Assembly: GCF_013408415.1 (NCBI RefSeq)
Contig: NZ_JACCAA010000001.1
Location: 2,108,001 to 2,172,000, forward strand
Source: Nocardioides daedukensis
GTDB taxonomy: Bacteria > Actinomycetota > Actinomycetes > Propionibacteriales > Nocardioidaceae
Direction of reading: 5' to 3'
Length of the DNA stretch: 64,000 bases
The translations under genes were made by a program, and so were the position numbers. The notes under the pieces were generated by a model. The model did no database searches. It had not been told where the DNA came from and saw nothing but the letters and a program-made list of their open reading frames with translations. Shown one piece after another: positions 43,249-51,848 of the stretch; the stretch's first letter is position 1, and every line of letters starts with the position of its first letter.

Positions 43249-43887
43249 GTGACTTTCGAAGGCTTCCCCGTCGCCGCACTGGACTTCTACGACGACCTCG
43301 AGGTCGACAACACGAAGTCCTTCTGGGAAGCGCACAAGCACATCCACGCCGAGTCGGTGAAGGCGCCGATGACGGCGCTCACCACGGCACTGGCCGACGA
43401 GTTCGGGGCCGCGAAGGTCTTCCGGCCCTATCGCGACGTGCGCTTCGCGAAGGACAAGACTCCCTACAAGACGCACCAGGGCGCGTTCGTCGGCGTGGCG
43501 CCCGCGACGGGCTGGTACGTCGAGATCTCGGCGCGCGGCATCCGGACCGGCGGCGGCTTCTATGAGGCAAGCACGGCCAGACTGGCCGCCGTACGAGCAG
43601 CGATCGACGACGAGCGCACCGGGCGCGAGCTGGAGAAGATCTTGGCCACGCTGCGCAAGAAGGGGTGGTCGGTGGGCGGCAACCGGCTGAAGACCAAGCC
43701 GCGCGGGTACGTCGTGGACCACCCGCGCATCGACCTGTTGCGGCACCGCTCGATCATCCTGGGCAGGGACCACGGTTTCGAACCGGTGATCCACACGGCG
43801 GAGTTCGCCGACGTCGTGCGTGCCGACTGGCGTCAGCTGCGACCCCTGGTCGAGTGGGTCGCGGAGCGCACCGACACTCTGGAGTGA
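43249..43887 (+). CDS. DUF2461 family protein
   Basis: A 212-residue protein matching DUF2461: FEGFPVAALDFYDDLEVDNTKSFWEAHK at the start, then FRPYRDVRFAKDKTPYKTHQGAFVG and GFYEAS. Function unknown. TAGACT at 43237-43242 lies 6 nt before the GTG start, a leaderless pattern. Confidence 0.9.
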   Translation: MTFEGFPVAALDFYDDLEVDNTKSFWEAHKHIHAESVKAPMTALTTALADEFGAAKVFRPYRDVRFAKDKTPYKTHQGAFVGVAPATGWYVEISARGIRTGGGFYEASTARLAAVRAAIDDERTGRELEKILATLRKKGWSVGGNRLKTKPRGYVVDHPRIDLLRHRSIILGRDHGFEPVIHTAEFADVVRADWRQLRPLVEWVAERTDTLE

Positions 43888-43891
43888 GCTG

Positions 43892-44338
43892 CTACTCCTT
43901 GCGCAGGGTGGCCATCGTCCGGTCGACCTCCCAGTGCGCGTTCATCGACACGATCAGGCCCTCGTCGTTGGCCCGGTAGACGGCGATCAGGTCGGTGTCG
44001 GCCAGGGTGCCGTCGGCCATCCGGGTGGAGAAGGTGCCGATGTTGGCGCAGGCGTTGCCGTTGGCGAACGAGTCGCGGATGGTGAACTGGAAGCGCTCCA
44101 CCGGCGCGATCGCCATCTCCCAGAACGCGGAGATCGCCTCCTTGCCCTGGTGGCCGTTGCCGGTCTCGTCGAAGAACGAGGGCCCGACCGGGTCGGACAG
44201 GACGGCGTCGTCGGCGAAGAGCGCGAGCCACTCCTCCTTCGCCTTGCGGGACACGGCGTCATAGGAACGCTGGGAGAGGAGACGGACGGGGTGGTCGCCG
44301 TCGGGCGCCTCCCAGGTGATGAACTCGGACTCGATCAT
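43892..44338 (-). CDS. NTF2/SnoaL-like (ketosteroid-isomerase-fold) protein
   Basis: A 148-residue cone-fold protein: LFADDAVLSDPVGPSFFDETGNGHQGKEAISAFWE...FANGNACANIGTFSTRMADG...YRANDEGLIVSMNAHWEVDR. Such folds include delta-5-3-ketosteroid isomerase and polyketide cyclases. A KstR-like operator lies 20-37 bp upstream, which would put it in a sterol-catabolism regulon. GGGGAA precedes the ATG by 2-3 nt, an odd close spacing. No other sterol gene was recognised here. Confidence 0.8.
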   Translation of the reverse strand: MIESEFITWEAPDGDHPVRLLSQRSYDAVSRKAKEEWLALFADDAVLSDPVGPSFFDETGNGHQGKEAISAFWEMAIAPVERFQFTIRDSFANGNACANIGTFSTRMADGTLADTDLIAVYRANDEGLIVSMNAHWEVDRTMATLRKE

Positions 44339-44357
44339 TTCCCCATGCTAGACCGAA

Positions 44358-44375
44358 ACTGGAACACGTTCTAGT
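44358..44375. promoter_or_regulatory. KstR-like operator upstream of the NTF2-like gene
   Basis: The minus strand reads ACTAGAACGTGTTCCAGT; its core differs from the KstR palindrome TAGAACGTGTTCTA (sterol-catabolism repressor of mycobacteria and rhodococci) at one base. It is positioned over the expected promoter. Confidence 0.6.
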
Positions 44376-44472
44376 GGTAGCGCAGGTCATGTCGCCGCAG
44401 GTGCATCCATCCGGAAGGCGTCGTTCGCACTGAGTTCATCGCCCGGACCGGGAGCGATGTGAGCCTGGAGCC

Positions 44473-45105
44473 ATGGCACGCAAGAACCGCGCTTTCCTGC
44501 ACATCGGACCGAACCCCTCCCACCTCGAGGCGCTGCACGACGAGCTGGCTGCCCACGCCGACCTGCTGGACACGGTCGGCCTGGCACTGCCGCCGGTCGA
44601 CGCCGCCCTGATCGAGCTCGCCGGCCACGAGATGCTGCGCGACCACAAGGCCGCCGGCCTCAAGCGCAAGGACGTCGAGGGAGCCTGGGCGAAGGTTGCC
44701 CGCAAGGCCGCCAAGACCGGCTCCGACGTGGTCATCTCACAGCCCCGTTTCCACACGGCGAGCGACGAGCAGGCCGAGCTGATCCTGCACGCGCTGGGCG
44801 GGTTCGACGTACACGTCGTGATCACGCCCGACGACGCCGAGCTGGATGACGGGGCGAACGATTGGGCGAACGATTGGGCGAACGATTGGGCCGCCACCCT
44901 CGCCCCCGCCTGGAACCGAGACCTCAAGGCTGGTCGACTGCTGGTCTCGCCGCTCAGCGACGACGCGTCCGGCGTGGACCTGGCCGAGAACCTGATCGGG
45001 CTGGCACTCTGCGCGCAGAAGCGGCACCTGGACAACCGGATCGCCACGCTGAAACGGCGTCGCAAGGACGTACGCCGGCGGCTCGAGCTGCTCGACGCGT
45101 CCTGA
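44473..45105 (+). CDS. Sulfotransferase-like protein lacking a clear PAPS loop (hypothetical)
   Basis: A 210-residue protein. AFLHIGPNPSHLEALHDELAAHADLLDTVGLALPPVD is laid out like the first strand and loop of sulfotransferases (FLHIGxxKTGTT) but the K-T-G-T-T loop is replaced. Later segments (GSDVVISQPRFHTASDEQAELILHALGGFDVHVVITPDD) and a terminal basic helix are unremarkable. Function uncertain. A 12-bp tandem repeat encodes ANDW three times near residues 128-139. Confidence 0.6.
   Translation: MARKNRAFLHIGPNPSHLEALHDELAAHADLLDTVGLALPPVDAALIELAGHEMLRDHKAAGLKRKDVEGAWAKVARKAAKTGSDVVISQPRFHTASDEQAELILHALGGFDVHVVITPDDAELDDGANDWANDWANDWAATLAPAWNRDLKAGRLLVSPLSDDASGVDLAENLIGLALCAQKRHLDNRIATLKRRRKDVRRRLELLDAS
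44854..44889 (+). repeat. Three perfect 12-bp tandem repeats (coding)
   Basis: GCGAACGATTGG occurs three times in a row and encodes the ANDW triplicate. In frame, so copy-number changes would not disrupt the protein. Confidence 0.9.
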
Positions 45106-45150
45106 GCCGCCCCGAGATCCAGGACCGGGATCCAGGACCGAGTCCCGGCG

Positions 45151-45609
45151 TCAGTGCGAGCGCCAGGCGTCCTCGTCCGCGGTCCGCGAGGTGACCGCTT
45201 CCGGCAGGGTGCCGGAGGCCAGCTGGGCGATGGTGACCGTCTCGAAGACGTCGCGCAGCGAGTGCCTCGCCGCGATCCAGACGTGCTGGAGCACGTCGGC
45301 GCGCTCGTTGTAGGTCACCGACTCGGGCCGCAGGCCATAGACCGAGACCAGGGGGCCGTCCACGGCCCTGATCACGTCGGCGACGGTGATCTCGCTGGCC
45401 TCGCCGCTCAGTCGCCAACCGCCGGACTGGCCACGCTGGGAGACCACGATGCTGGAGCGTCGCAGGTCCGCCAGGATCGCCTGCAGGAAGCCGTGCGGGA
45501 TCTCCTGGAGCCGTCCGAGCTCCTCCGCACTGACCGGCGTGTGGTCGGTTCGGATCGCCATTTCGATGAGTGCTCGCAAGGCGTAGTCGGACTTGGCGGA
45601 GACGCGCAT
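45151..45609 (-). CDS. Rrf2-family transcriptional regulator without an Fe-S cluster site
   Basis: A 152-residue Rrf2 protein: MRVSAKSDYALRALIEMA...LGRLQEIPHGFLQAILADLRRSSIVVSQRGQSGGWRLSG is the winged helix. The loop where cluster-binding members have three Cys has none, so it more likely senses a metabolite, as CymR-type sulfur regulators do. The ATG at 45609 matches family N-termini; upstream codons are unlikely. Divergent from the acyl-CoA dehydrogenase gene. Confidence 0.85.
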   Translation of the reverse strand: MRVSAKSDYALRALIEMAIRTDHTPVSAEELGRLQEIPHGFLQAILADLRRSSIVVSQRGQSGGWRLSGEASEITVADVIRAVDGPLVSVYGLRPESVTYNERADVLQHVWIAARHSLRDVFETVTIAQLASGTLPEAVTSRTADEDAWRSH

Positions 45610-45722
45610 GAGCACATCTTGACAGATGACCTGCCCCACTTCGGCAGCGAGCACTCGGGTCGCGGGCGGGGGTAGTGGGCACCGTCATCTTGCGTGGACG
45701 GTAAAAGCGATTCATAATTAAG

Positions 45723-45736
45723 TTACTGACGAGTAG
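45723..45736. promoter_or_regulatory. Possible TetR-type operator upstream of the acyl-CoA dehydrogenase
   Basis: TTACTGACGAGTAG is an imperfect palindrome (TTACT/AGTAR arms) in an AT-richer region, about 75-85 bp before the GTG. Fatty-acid regulators of the TetR type often bind such sites. Weak evidence. Confidence 0.3.
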
Positions 45737-45809
45737 CACGCAGGGTCCGGCAGTGGGCTCGTGCAGTCCGATCACACGGACATCAATTCTCAAGGAAAAG
45801 GGTGGGTCA

Positions 45810-47708
45810 GTGAGCCACTACAAGAGCAACCTCCGCGACATCGAGTTCAACCTCTTCGAGGTCCTCGGCCGTGACGAGATCCTGGGCCAGGGCCCGTTCG
45901 CCGATGTCGACACCGACACCGCGAAGACGATCCTTGCCGAGGTGGACCGCCTCGCCCGCGAGGAGCTGGCCGAGTCCTACGTCGACTCCGACCGCAACCC
46001 GCCGGTCTTCGACCCCGCGACGAACTCCGCGCCGCTGCCCGAGTCGTTCAAGAAGTCCTACAAGGCCTGGATGGACGCCGAGTACTGGCGTCTCCAGATC
46101 CGCGAGGAGCTCGGTGGCACCCCCGCCCCGTCCAGCCTGAACTGGGCGATCGGCGAGATGGTGCTCGGCTCCAACGCACCCCTGCACATGTACGCCGCGG
46201 GCGCGCCGTTCGCCGGAGTCGTCTACAACAACGGCAACGAGCGTGACCGCAAGGTCGCCCAGTTCATGGTCGAGCGCCAGTGGGGCTGCACTATGGTCCT
46301 CACCGAGCCCGACGCCGGTTCCGACGTCGGCGCCGGCCGCGCCAAGGCAGTCCCCAACGAGGACGGCTCCTGGAACATCACCGGCGTGAAGCGCTTCATC
46401 ACCTCGGCCACCAACGACATGACCGAGAACGTCATGCACCTGGTCCTCGCCCGCCCCGAGGGCGTCGAGGGTGCCGGCGGTCCGGGCACCAAGGGCCTCT
46501 CGCTCTTCTGGATGCCCGAGCACCACTTCGACCACGAGACCGGTGAGCTGACCGGCGAGCGCAACGGCGTCTACGTCACCAACGTCGAGCACAAGATGGG
46601 CATCAAGGTCTCCAACACCTGCGAGGTCACCTTCGGCGACCCGCAGGTCGGCGGCGGCGAGGCTGCCCAGGGTTGGCTGCTCGGCGAGGTGCACAACGGC
46701 ATCGCCCAGATGTTCGACGTCATCGAGAACGCCCGGATGATGGTCGGCACCAAGGCCATCGCAACCCTCTCGACCGGCTACCTCAACGCCCTCGAATATG
46801 CCAAGGAGCGCGTCCAGGGCGCCGACCTCACCCAGTCGGCCGACAAGACCGCCCCGCGCGTCACGATCACGCACCACCCCGACGTACGCCGCTCGCTGAT
46901 GACCCAGAAGGCGTTCGCCGAGGGCATGCGCGCGCTGGTCCTCTACACCGCCTCCTGGCAGGACAAGGTGATGATCGCCGAGGCCAACGGCGAGAGCGAC
47001 ACCAAGGACGCCAAGCTGGCCGCCGCGGTCAACGACCTGCTGCTCCCGATCGTCAAGGGCTACGGCTCGGAGCGCTCGTGGGTGCTGCTTGGCACCGAGT
47101 CGCTGCAGACCTTCGGCGGTTCGGGCTTCCTGCAGGAATACCCGATCGAGCAGTACGTCCGCGACGCCAAGATCGACACCCTCTACGAGGGCACCACCGC
47201 GATCCAGGGCCAGGACTTCTTCTTCCGCAAGATCGTCAAGGACCAGGGCCGCGCCCTGGGCCACCTGGCCGCCGAGATCGAGTCCTTCATCGCCGGTGAC
47301 GACTCCGCCGACAACGGCGGTTGTCTCAAGGTCGAGCGCGAGCTGCTCGCCAAGGGCCTCGAGGACGCGAACGCGATGGTCGGCACGATGATCAACGACC
47401 TGATGTCCGCGGATGCCTCCTCCGAGGGCGGCGACCTGCGCAACATCTACAAGGTCGGCCTGAACACCAGCCGCCTGCTGATGGCGCTGGGCGACGTGGT
47501 CTGCGGTTGGCTGCTCCTCAAGGGTGCCGAGGTTGCCCTGGGCAAGCTGGCCGGCGAGGTCAGCGAGAAGGACCGCAACTTCTACGAGGGCAAGGTCGCC
47601 GCGGCCCAGTTCTTCGCGCAGAACAACCTGCCGAAGCTCTCCGCCGAGCGCGTCCTGACCGAGAACGTCGACCTGTCCATCATGGACCTCGACGAGGCCG
47701 CGTTCTGA
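45810..47708 (+). CDS. Acyl-CoA dehydrogenase (FadE5-like, long form)
   Basis: A 632-residue flavoprotein, longer than the ~380-residue classic type and like actinobacterial FadE5/C-terminally extended forms. FAD/substrate signatures: [52 protein letters not shown] and the catalytic-base region [30 protein letters not shown]. It introduces a double bond in acyl-CoA and passes electrons to Etf, hence to the EtfD-like reductase. The GTG at 45810 is chosen because [22 protein letters not shown] is the usual beginning. Confidence 0.93.
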   Translation: MSHYKSNLRDIEFNLFEVLGRDEILGQGPFADVDTDTAKTILAEVDRLAREELAESYVDSDRNPPVFDPATNSAPLPESFKKSYKAWMDAEYWRLQIREELGGTPAPSSLNWAIGEMVLGSNAPLHMYAAGAPFAGVVYNNGNERDRKVAQFMVERQWGCTMVLTEPDAGSDVGAGRAKAVPNEDGSWNITGVKRFITSATNDMTENVMHLVLARPEGVEGAGGPGTKGLSLFWMPEHHFDHETGELTGERNGVYVTNVEHKMGIKVSNTCEVTFGDPQVGGGEAAQGWLLGEVHNGIAQMFDVIENARMMVGTKAIATLSTGYLNALEYAKERVQGADLTQSADKTAPRVTITHHPDVRRSLMTQKAFAEGMRALVLYTASWQDKVMIAEANGESDTKDAKLAAAVNDLLLPIVKGYGSERSWVLLGTESLQTFGGSGFLQEYPIEQYVRDAKIDTLYEGTTAIQGQDFFFRKIVKDQGRALGHLAAEIESFIAGDDSADNGGCLKVERELLAKGLEDANAMVGTMINDLMSADASSEGGDLRNIYKVGLNTSRLLMALGDVVCGWLLLKGAEVALGKLAGEVSEKDRNFYEGKVAAAQFFAQNNLPKLSAERVLTENVDLSIMDLDEAAF

Positions 47709-47733
47709 TCGGCTGATCCACCAGCTCCACACA

Positions 47734-47770
47734 CGAGGGGCCGCAGCGGTTGATCCGCTGCGGCCCCTCG
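47734..47770. terminator. Terminator after the acyl-CoA dehydrogenase gene
   Basis: A 16-bp perfect stem (CGAGGGGCCGCAGCGG with its complement) and a 5-nt loop. There is no U-run. It lies between the dehydrogenase and the convergent siderophore transporter operon, so it may act in both directions. Confidence 0.8.
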
Positions 47771-47844
47771 TGGCGTCTGTGCCCGCCTCAGAAGACAGGC
47801 CCCAGAAGACAGGCCTCAGAAGTCGGGCCTGGAACTGCGGGAAC

Positions 47845-48645
47845 TCAGGAGTGGTGCCGGCCCATCGGCACCACCAGCGGCGTGTGCGAGACAGGGTCGG
47901 GGATCACCCGACACTCGAGGCCGAACACGTCGTGGATGGTCTCCTCGGTGATCACCTCCACCGGCTTGCCCTGGGCCAGGATCTTGCCGTCAGACATCGC
48001 GATCAGGTGGTCGGCATAGCGCGCCGCCAGGTTCAGCTCGTGCAGCACCATCACGATCGTCGTACCCGAACGGCGGTTGAGGTCGGTGAGCAGGTCGAGC
48101 ATCTCGATCTGGTGGGCGACGTCGAGATAGGTCGTCGGTTCGTCGAGCAGAAGCAGGTCCGTGCCCTGGGCCAGCGCCATCGCGACCCACACCCGCTGCC
48201 GCTGTCCCCCCGAGAGCTCGTCGACGCCGCGCTCGGCCAGCTCCGTGGTCCCGGTGACGGCCAGGGCCTCGGCGACGACGCGCTCATCCTCGGCGCTCCA
48301 CCGCCGGAGCATGCCCTGGTGCGGGTGGCGACCCCGACCGACCAGGTCCACGACCGTCACGCCGTCCGGTGCGACCGGGCTCTGCGGCAGCAACCCGAGC
48401 GTCCTGGCCACCTGACGGGTGGACTGCCGGTGGATCGCCTCCCCGTCGAGGAGCACCGCGCCGGAGCGCGGGCGCAACAACCTGCCCATGCCTCGCAGCA
48501 GGGTCGACTTGCCACAGGCGTTGGGTCCCACGATCACGGTCACCTGCGCGTCGGGGATCCGCACGCTCAGGTCGTCGACGACCACGCGGTCGCCATAGGC
48601 CAGCGTCACTTGGTCGGCGACGAGTCGTTCGGTGCCTTCGGTCAT
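47845..48645 (-). CDS. Iron-siderophore ABC transporter, ATP-binding protein
   Basis: A 266-residue FecE/FepC-type ATPase: Walker A GPNACGKST near 40-48, Q-loop PQSPVAPDGVT, ABC signature ELSGGQRQRVW, Walker B LLLLDEPTTYLD and switch H (VLHELN). It powers the two upstream permeases. Last gene in a four-gene operon, overlapping the permease gene by 4 bp. Confidence 0.95.
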   Translation of the reverse strand: MTEGTERLVADQVTLAYGDRVVVDDLSVRIPDAQVTVIVGPNACGKSTLLRGMGRLLRPRSGAVLLDGEAIHRQSTRQVARTLGLLPQSPVAPDGVTVVDLVGRGRHPHQGMLRRWSAEDERVVAEALAVTGTTELAERGVDELSGGQRQRVWVAMALAQGTDLLLLDEPTTYLDVAHQIEMLDLLTDLNRRSGTTIVMVLHELNLAARYADHLIAMSDGKILAQGKPVEVITEETIHDVFGLECRVIPDPVSHTPLVVPMGRHHS

Positions 48646-49697
48646 CCCGGTCTCCCCCCGGTTGCGCCCCTGGCCAGCAGCCAGAGGAGGAAGGGCGCCC
48701 CGAGGGCGCCGGTGATGACACCCACGGGCATGTGGACGTCACCGATCAGATTGTTCCCGGCGAAGTCGGCCGAGAGCACGAGCAGGGCCCCGACCAGAGC
48801 GGCACCGAGGATCGTGCTGCGTCCGCCGTTGAGGGCTCGCGCGGTGGGCCCGGCCATGAACGCGACGAAGGCGACCGGTCCTGCCGCGGCCGTGGCGAAG
48901 GCGACCAGGAGCACCGCGATCACCAGCAGCTGGTCGACGCGGCGACCGGACTCTCCCAGGCCGACGGCGGTGTCGTCGCCGAGCTCGGTGGCGCGCAGGC
49001 CCTTGGTGCCGATGATCAGCAACGGCATCAGCACGAGCATCGCCAGGGCCAGCATCCGCACGGTCGGCCAGTCGGTGTTGCTGACGCTGCCCGAGAGCCA
49101 TTGCAGGGCGACCTGGGCCTGGTGGATCGCGGCCCGGGCCAGGACATGTTGTACGACGGACATCAGTGCCGCGGCCACGCCGACCCCGACCAGGATCAGC
49201 CTGAAGCCTCCGGCCCGGCCGCCGACCAGGCGCACGAGTGCCGAGGTGGCGAGCGCGCCGACCACGGCGCACGCGGCCACGGCGGGCCCCTGGAGGCCGA
49301 GGACCAGGACCCCGATCACGCCGAACGCACTGGCCCCCGCGGTCACGCCGATCACGTCCGGGCTGGCCAGCGGGTTGCGCAAGGTGGTCTGGAAGATCGC
49401 GCCGGCCGAGCCGAGGCTGAGCCCGATCAGCAGGGCGAGCAGGGCCCGCGGCAGCTTGGACTCCATGAGCAGGAAGGTCGCCACCGGCACCTGCTTGCCG
49501 AACAGGATCGCGAAGAAGTCGGGGACGGTGTAGGTGTAGTCGCCCAGCAGCAGGTTCACCGCGAGCGCGACGAGAGTCAGGACGCCGAGGCCGAGCACCA
49601 CGAGGCGGTGGCGGCGACGCGGACCGCGGCGGGCACGTCGTACGGCGTCGACGTCCGCGTGGACTGCGCCGACGACGTGGTCGAGGGGTGCCGTCAT
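48642..49697 (-). CDS. Iron-siderophore ABC transporter permease (FecCD type)
   Basis: A 351-residue FecCD permease with about nine membrane segments: PRALLALLIGLSLGSAGAIFQTTLRNPLASPDVIGVTAGASAFG and GPVAFVAFMAGPTARAL...GADFAGNN-like SADFAGNNLIGDVHMPVGVITGALGAPFLLWLL are the family signatures. ATG at 49697 in the TGATG overlap with the upstream permease stop. Confidence 0.95.
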   Translation of the reverse strand: MTAPLDHVVGAVHADVDAVRRARRGPRRRHRLVVLGLGVLTLVALAVNLLLGDYTYTVPDFFAILFGKQVPVATFLLMESKLPRALLALLIGLSLGSAGAIFQTTLRNPLASPDVIGVTAGASAFGVIGVLVLGLQGPAVAACAVVGALATSALVRLVGGRAGGFRLILVGVGVAAALMSVVQHVLARAAIHQAQVALQWLSGSVSNTDWPTVRMLALAMLVLMPLLIIGTKGLRATELGDDTAVGLGESGRRVDQLLVIAVLLVAFATAAAGPVAFVAFMAGPTARALNGGRSTILGAALVGALLVLSADFAGNNLIGDVHMPVGVITGALGAPFLLWLLARGATGGRPG

Positions 49698-50758
49698 CAC
49701 AGGCCACCCATCCGGCGACGTGCGACCAGCCAGAGGAAGACGGGAACCCCGATCACCGTGGCCATCACGCCGACCGGGACCTCACCCGGGGGGAGCACGA
49801 CCCGACCGACGGTGTCCGAGGCCACCACCAGCACCGCGCCGTAGCCCAGGCTGAACGGCAGCACCCGCGAATAGTCAGGTCCGACCAGGGCCCGCACCAG
49901 GTGCGGGACGATCAGGCCGATGAAGGCGATCGGGCCGGCCACGGCCGTGCCGGCACCGGCGAGCAGCACGATGGCGGCGCCGACCAGGAGACGATCCCGG
50001 GCGGTACGTCGTCCCAGTCCGCGCGCCAGGTCCTCACCGAGCGCCAGGGCGTTGAGGATCCGGATCGAGGCCAGGGCGATCAGCCCGCCGACGGCCAGGA
50101 ACGGCAGGCACGTCATCAGCACCTCGTCCGGGCGCCCGGCCACCGAGCCGACCTGCCAGCGTCGGATCTGGTCGAAGGTGCCCTGGTCGGTGAGCAGGAC
50201 GGCGGTGGTCCAGCTGCCGACGCCGGCGCTGAGCGCGGCCCCGGCCACGGCCAGCTTGGCGGGTGTGGCGCCGAGGCGGCCGAAGCTCGCCACGAGGTGG
50301 ACCACGACGGTGGCCACGGCGGCACCGAGGAGGCCGAACCAGAGATAGGAGAGCGCGCTGGATGCACCGAGCCAGGCGATCGCCGTCACGATCCCGAAGC
50401 TGGCACCGGCGTTGACGCCGAGGAGGCCGGGATCTGCCAGGGGGTTGCGGGTGAGTCCCTGCATGCAGGCGCCGGCGAGCGCGAAGGCGGCGCCGACCAG
50501 GAGGCCGAGCAGGGTGCGGTCCCACCGCTTGATGATCACGGCCCGGTCAGCGTGGTCGGGATCCAGGAGTGCGGCGGGTGAGACCGACGTCGAGCCGATC
50601 AGCAGTGAGCCGATGCAGACGGTGACCAGGGCGAGGAGCAGGACCAGGACGCCGACCCCGAGATTGCGCGACGCACCGGCGTCCGCGGAGACTCGCTCCA
50701 CGGACGCCGGTGCTGGCACCTCAGCGTGAACCGTCACCGTCGGCCGCGGCCGCGACAC
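49697..50758 (-). CDS. Iron-siderophore ABC transporter permease (FecCD type)
   Basis: A 353-residue FecCD permease: RLLGLLVGAAFALAGACMQGLTRNPLADPGLLGVNAGASFGIV-like core and GPIAFIGLIVPHLVRALVGPDYSRVLPFS...EVPVGVMATVIGVPVFLWLV. Pairs with the second permease to form the channel. The GTG at 50758 overlaps the binding-protein gene by 38 bp; a GTG at 50737 is an alternative. Confidence 0.95.
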   Translation of the reverse strand: MSRPRPTVTVHAEVPAPASVERVSADAGASRNLGVGVLVLLLALVTVCIGSLLIGSTSVSPAALLDPDHADRAVIIKRWDRTLLGLLVGAAFALAGACMQGLTRNPLADPGLLGVNAGASFGIVTAIAWLGASSALSYLWFGLLGAAVATVVVHLVASFGRLGATPAKLAVAGAALSAGVGSWTTAVLLTDQGTFDQIRRWQVGSVAGRPDEVLMTCLPFLAVGGLIALASIRILNALALGEDLARGLGRRTARDRLLVGAAIVLLAGAGTAVAGPIAFIGLIVPHLVRALVGPDYSRVLPFSLGYGAVLVVASDTVGRVVLPPGEVPVGVMATVIGVPVFLWLVARRRMGGL

Positions 50759-51773
50759 TGGGGATGTAGTGCTTCATCGAGTAGGGCAGGGACAACGGCG
50801 AGGGCGAGGAGAGGCCCAGCGAGTCCATGTCCTTGGTGGAGGCGAACCACTGGTTGGCCTTGATCGCGGGCACCGAGCCCACCAGCGGGTCGGAGCCGAT
50901 CGTCTCGATGTCCTTCTCGCTGGTGGCATAGGTCAGGAACACGTCGGCGTCGACGTCAGCCGCACGCTCGGCGGAGATGTCGAAGTAGAACTCGCCCTTC
51001 TTGCTGTTCTTGGTCACGAACGCCGCGTCGACCATGCCCAGCTCGCGCAGGATGCGGGGGCGGTTGTCCTCGGGTGAGTAGAACGAGATCGTCGACAGGT
51101 CGGTCGGGTCGACCATCCCGAAGGTGAACGACTTGCCCTCGAGCTGGGGGAACTTCGCGGCGGTGTCCTCGAGGGTCTTCGTGGTCTCCGCGGCGACCTC
51201 CTTGGCCAGCGTCGGACGCCCCAGGGCCTTGCCGGCCAGCTCGAGCGACTCCTGCCAGGTGGTGGTCCACATGGCGTTCGGGTAGACCACGACGGGGATG
51301 CCCGCGTCGGTCAGCTTGTCGAAGTCGGCCTGATCGATACCTGAGTTGGTGCCCAGGACCAGGTCGGGCGAGAGCTTGATGATGTCGTTGACCGGGATGT
51401 CCTCGGTGGTGTCGAGGCGCTTCGGCTTCTCGGCACCCTCGATCTCTGCCAGGGCGTCGTCGAACCAGGGGGTCGAGCCCTCCGCGGTGCCGCCCCAGCT
51501 GATCTTCTCCGCTGCGACCGGCACGACGCCGAGCGAGATCGCGACGTCGGCGTCGGAATAGCCCATCGTGACCACGCGCTTCGGCTCGGACTCGATGGTG
51601 GCTTCACCGAGGGCGGTCTTGACCGTCACTGGGAACGCGCCCTTCTCGGCCTTGGTGCTCGTGCTTCCTGTCTTGGCCTCGCCGTCGGCGGAGCCGGTGC
51701 TGCATCCGGCGAGTGCGCCGAGGACCAGGAGGGCGGCCGCGGGCAGGGCTGCGAGCCGAGGGATGCGAATCAT
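50721..51773 (-). CDS. Iron-siderophore-binding lipoprotein
   Basis: A 350-residue periplasmic-binding-type lipoprotein (FepB/FecB): lipobox LAGC near residue 24 after IPRLAALPAAALLVLGA. RVVTMGYSDADVAISLGVVPVA and INDIIKLSPDLVLGTNSGI-like PVNDIIKLSPDLVLGTNSG are class III binding-protein features. First gene of the iron operon, with an iron box 37-55 bp upstream of the ATG. AGAAAGGA lies 9-16 nt before the ATG; a GTG at 51776 also fits. Confidence 0.93.
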   Translation of the reverse strand: MIRIPRLAALPAAALLVLGALAGCSTGSADGEAKTGSTSTKAEKGAFPVTVKTALGEATIESEPKRVVTMGYSDADVAISLGVVPVAAEKISWGGTAEGSTPWFDDALAEIEGAEKPKRLDTTEDIPVNDIIKLSPDLVLGTNSGIDQADFDKLTDAGIPVVVYPNAMWTTTWQESLELAGKALGRPTLAKEVAAETTKTLEDTAAKFPQLEGKSFTFGMVDPTDLSTISFYSPEDNRPRILRELGMVDAAFVTKNSKKGEFYFDISAERAADVDADVFLTYATSEKDIETIGSDPLVGSVPAIKANQWFASTKDMDSLGLSSPSPLSLPYSMKHYIPSVAAAADGDGSR

Positions 51774-51809
51774 CACGGGTGTCCTTTCTCGAAGACACTC
51801 GGACTCTAC

Positions 51810-51828
51810 TAAGGTAAGCCTGACCTAA
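51810..51828. promoter_or_regulatory. IdeR/DtxR-type iron box of the siderophore transporter operon
   Basis: The minus strand reads TTAGGTCAGGCTTACCTTA, matching the 19-bp DtxR/IdeR consensus at 16 positions. It sits upstream of the binding-protein gene, so the transporter is probably repressed by iron-bound IdeR. Confidence 0.85.
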
Positions 51829-51848
51829 GCAAAATCAAGTCCCACCGC

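Noticed and set aside
45610-45809. KstR site for the FadE5-like gene
   Set aside because: No AACNNGTT-type palindrome is present in this intergenic region, unlike the one at 44358-44375.
47785-47830. Short direct repeats (CAGAAGACAGGCC-like) after the acyl-CoA dehydrogenase terminator
   Set aside because: Only two good copies and one poor one; too little to call a repeat family.
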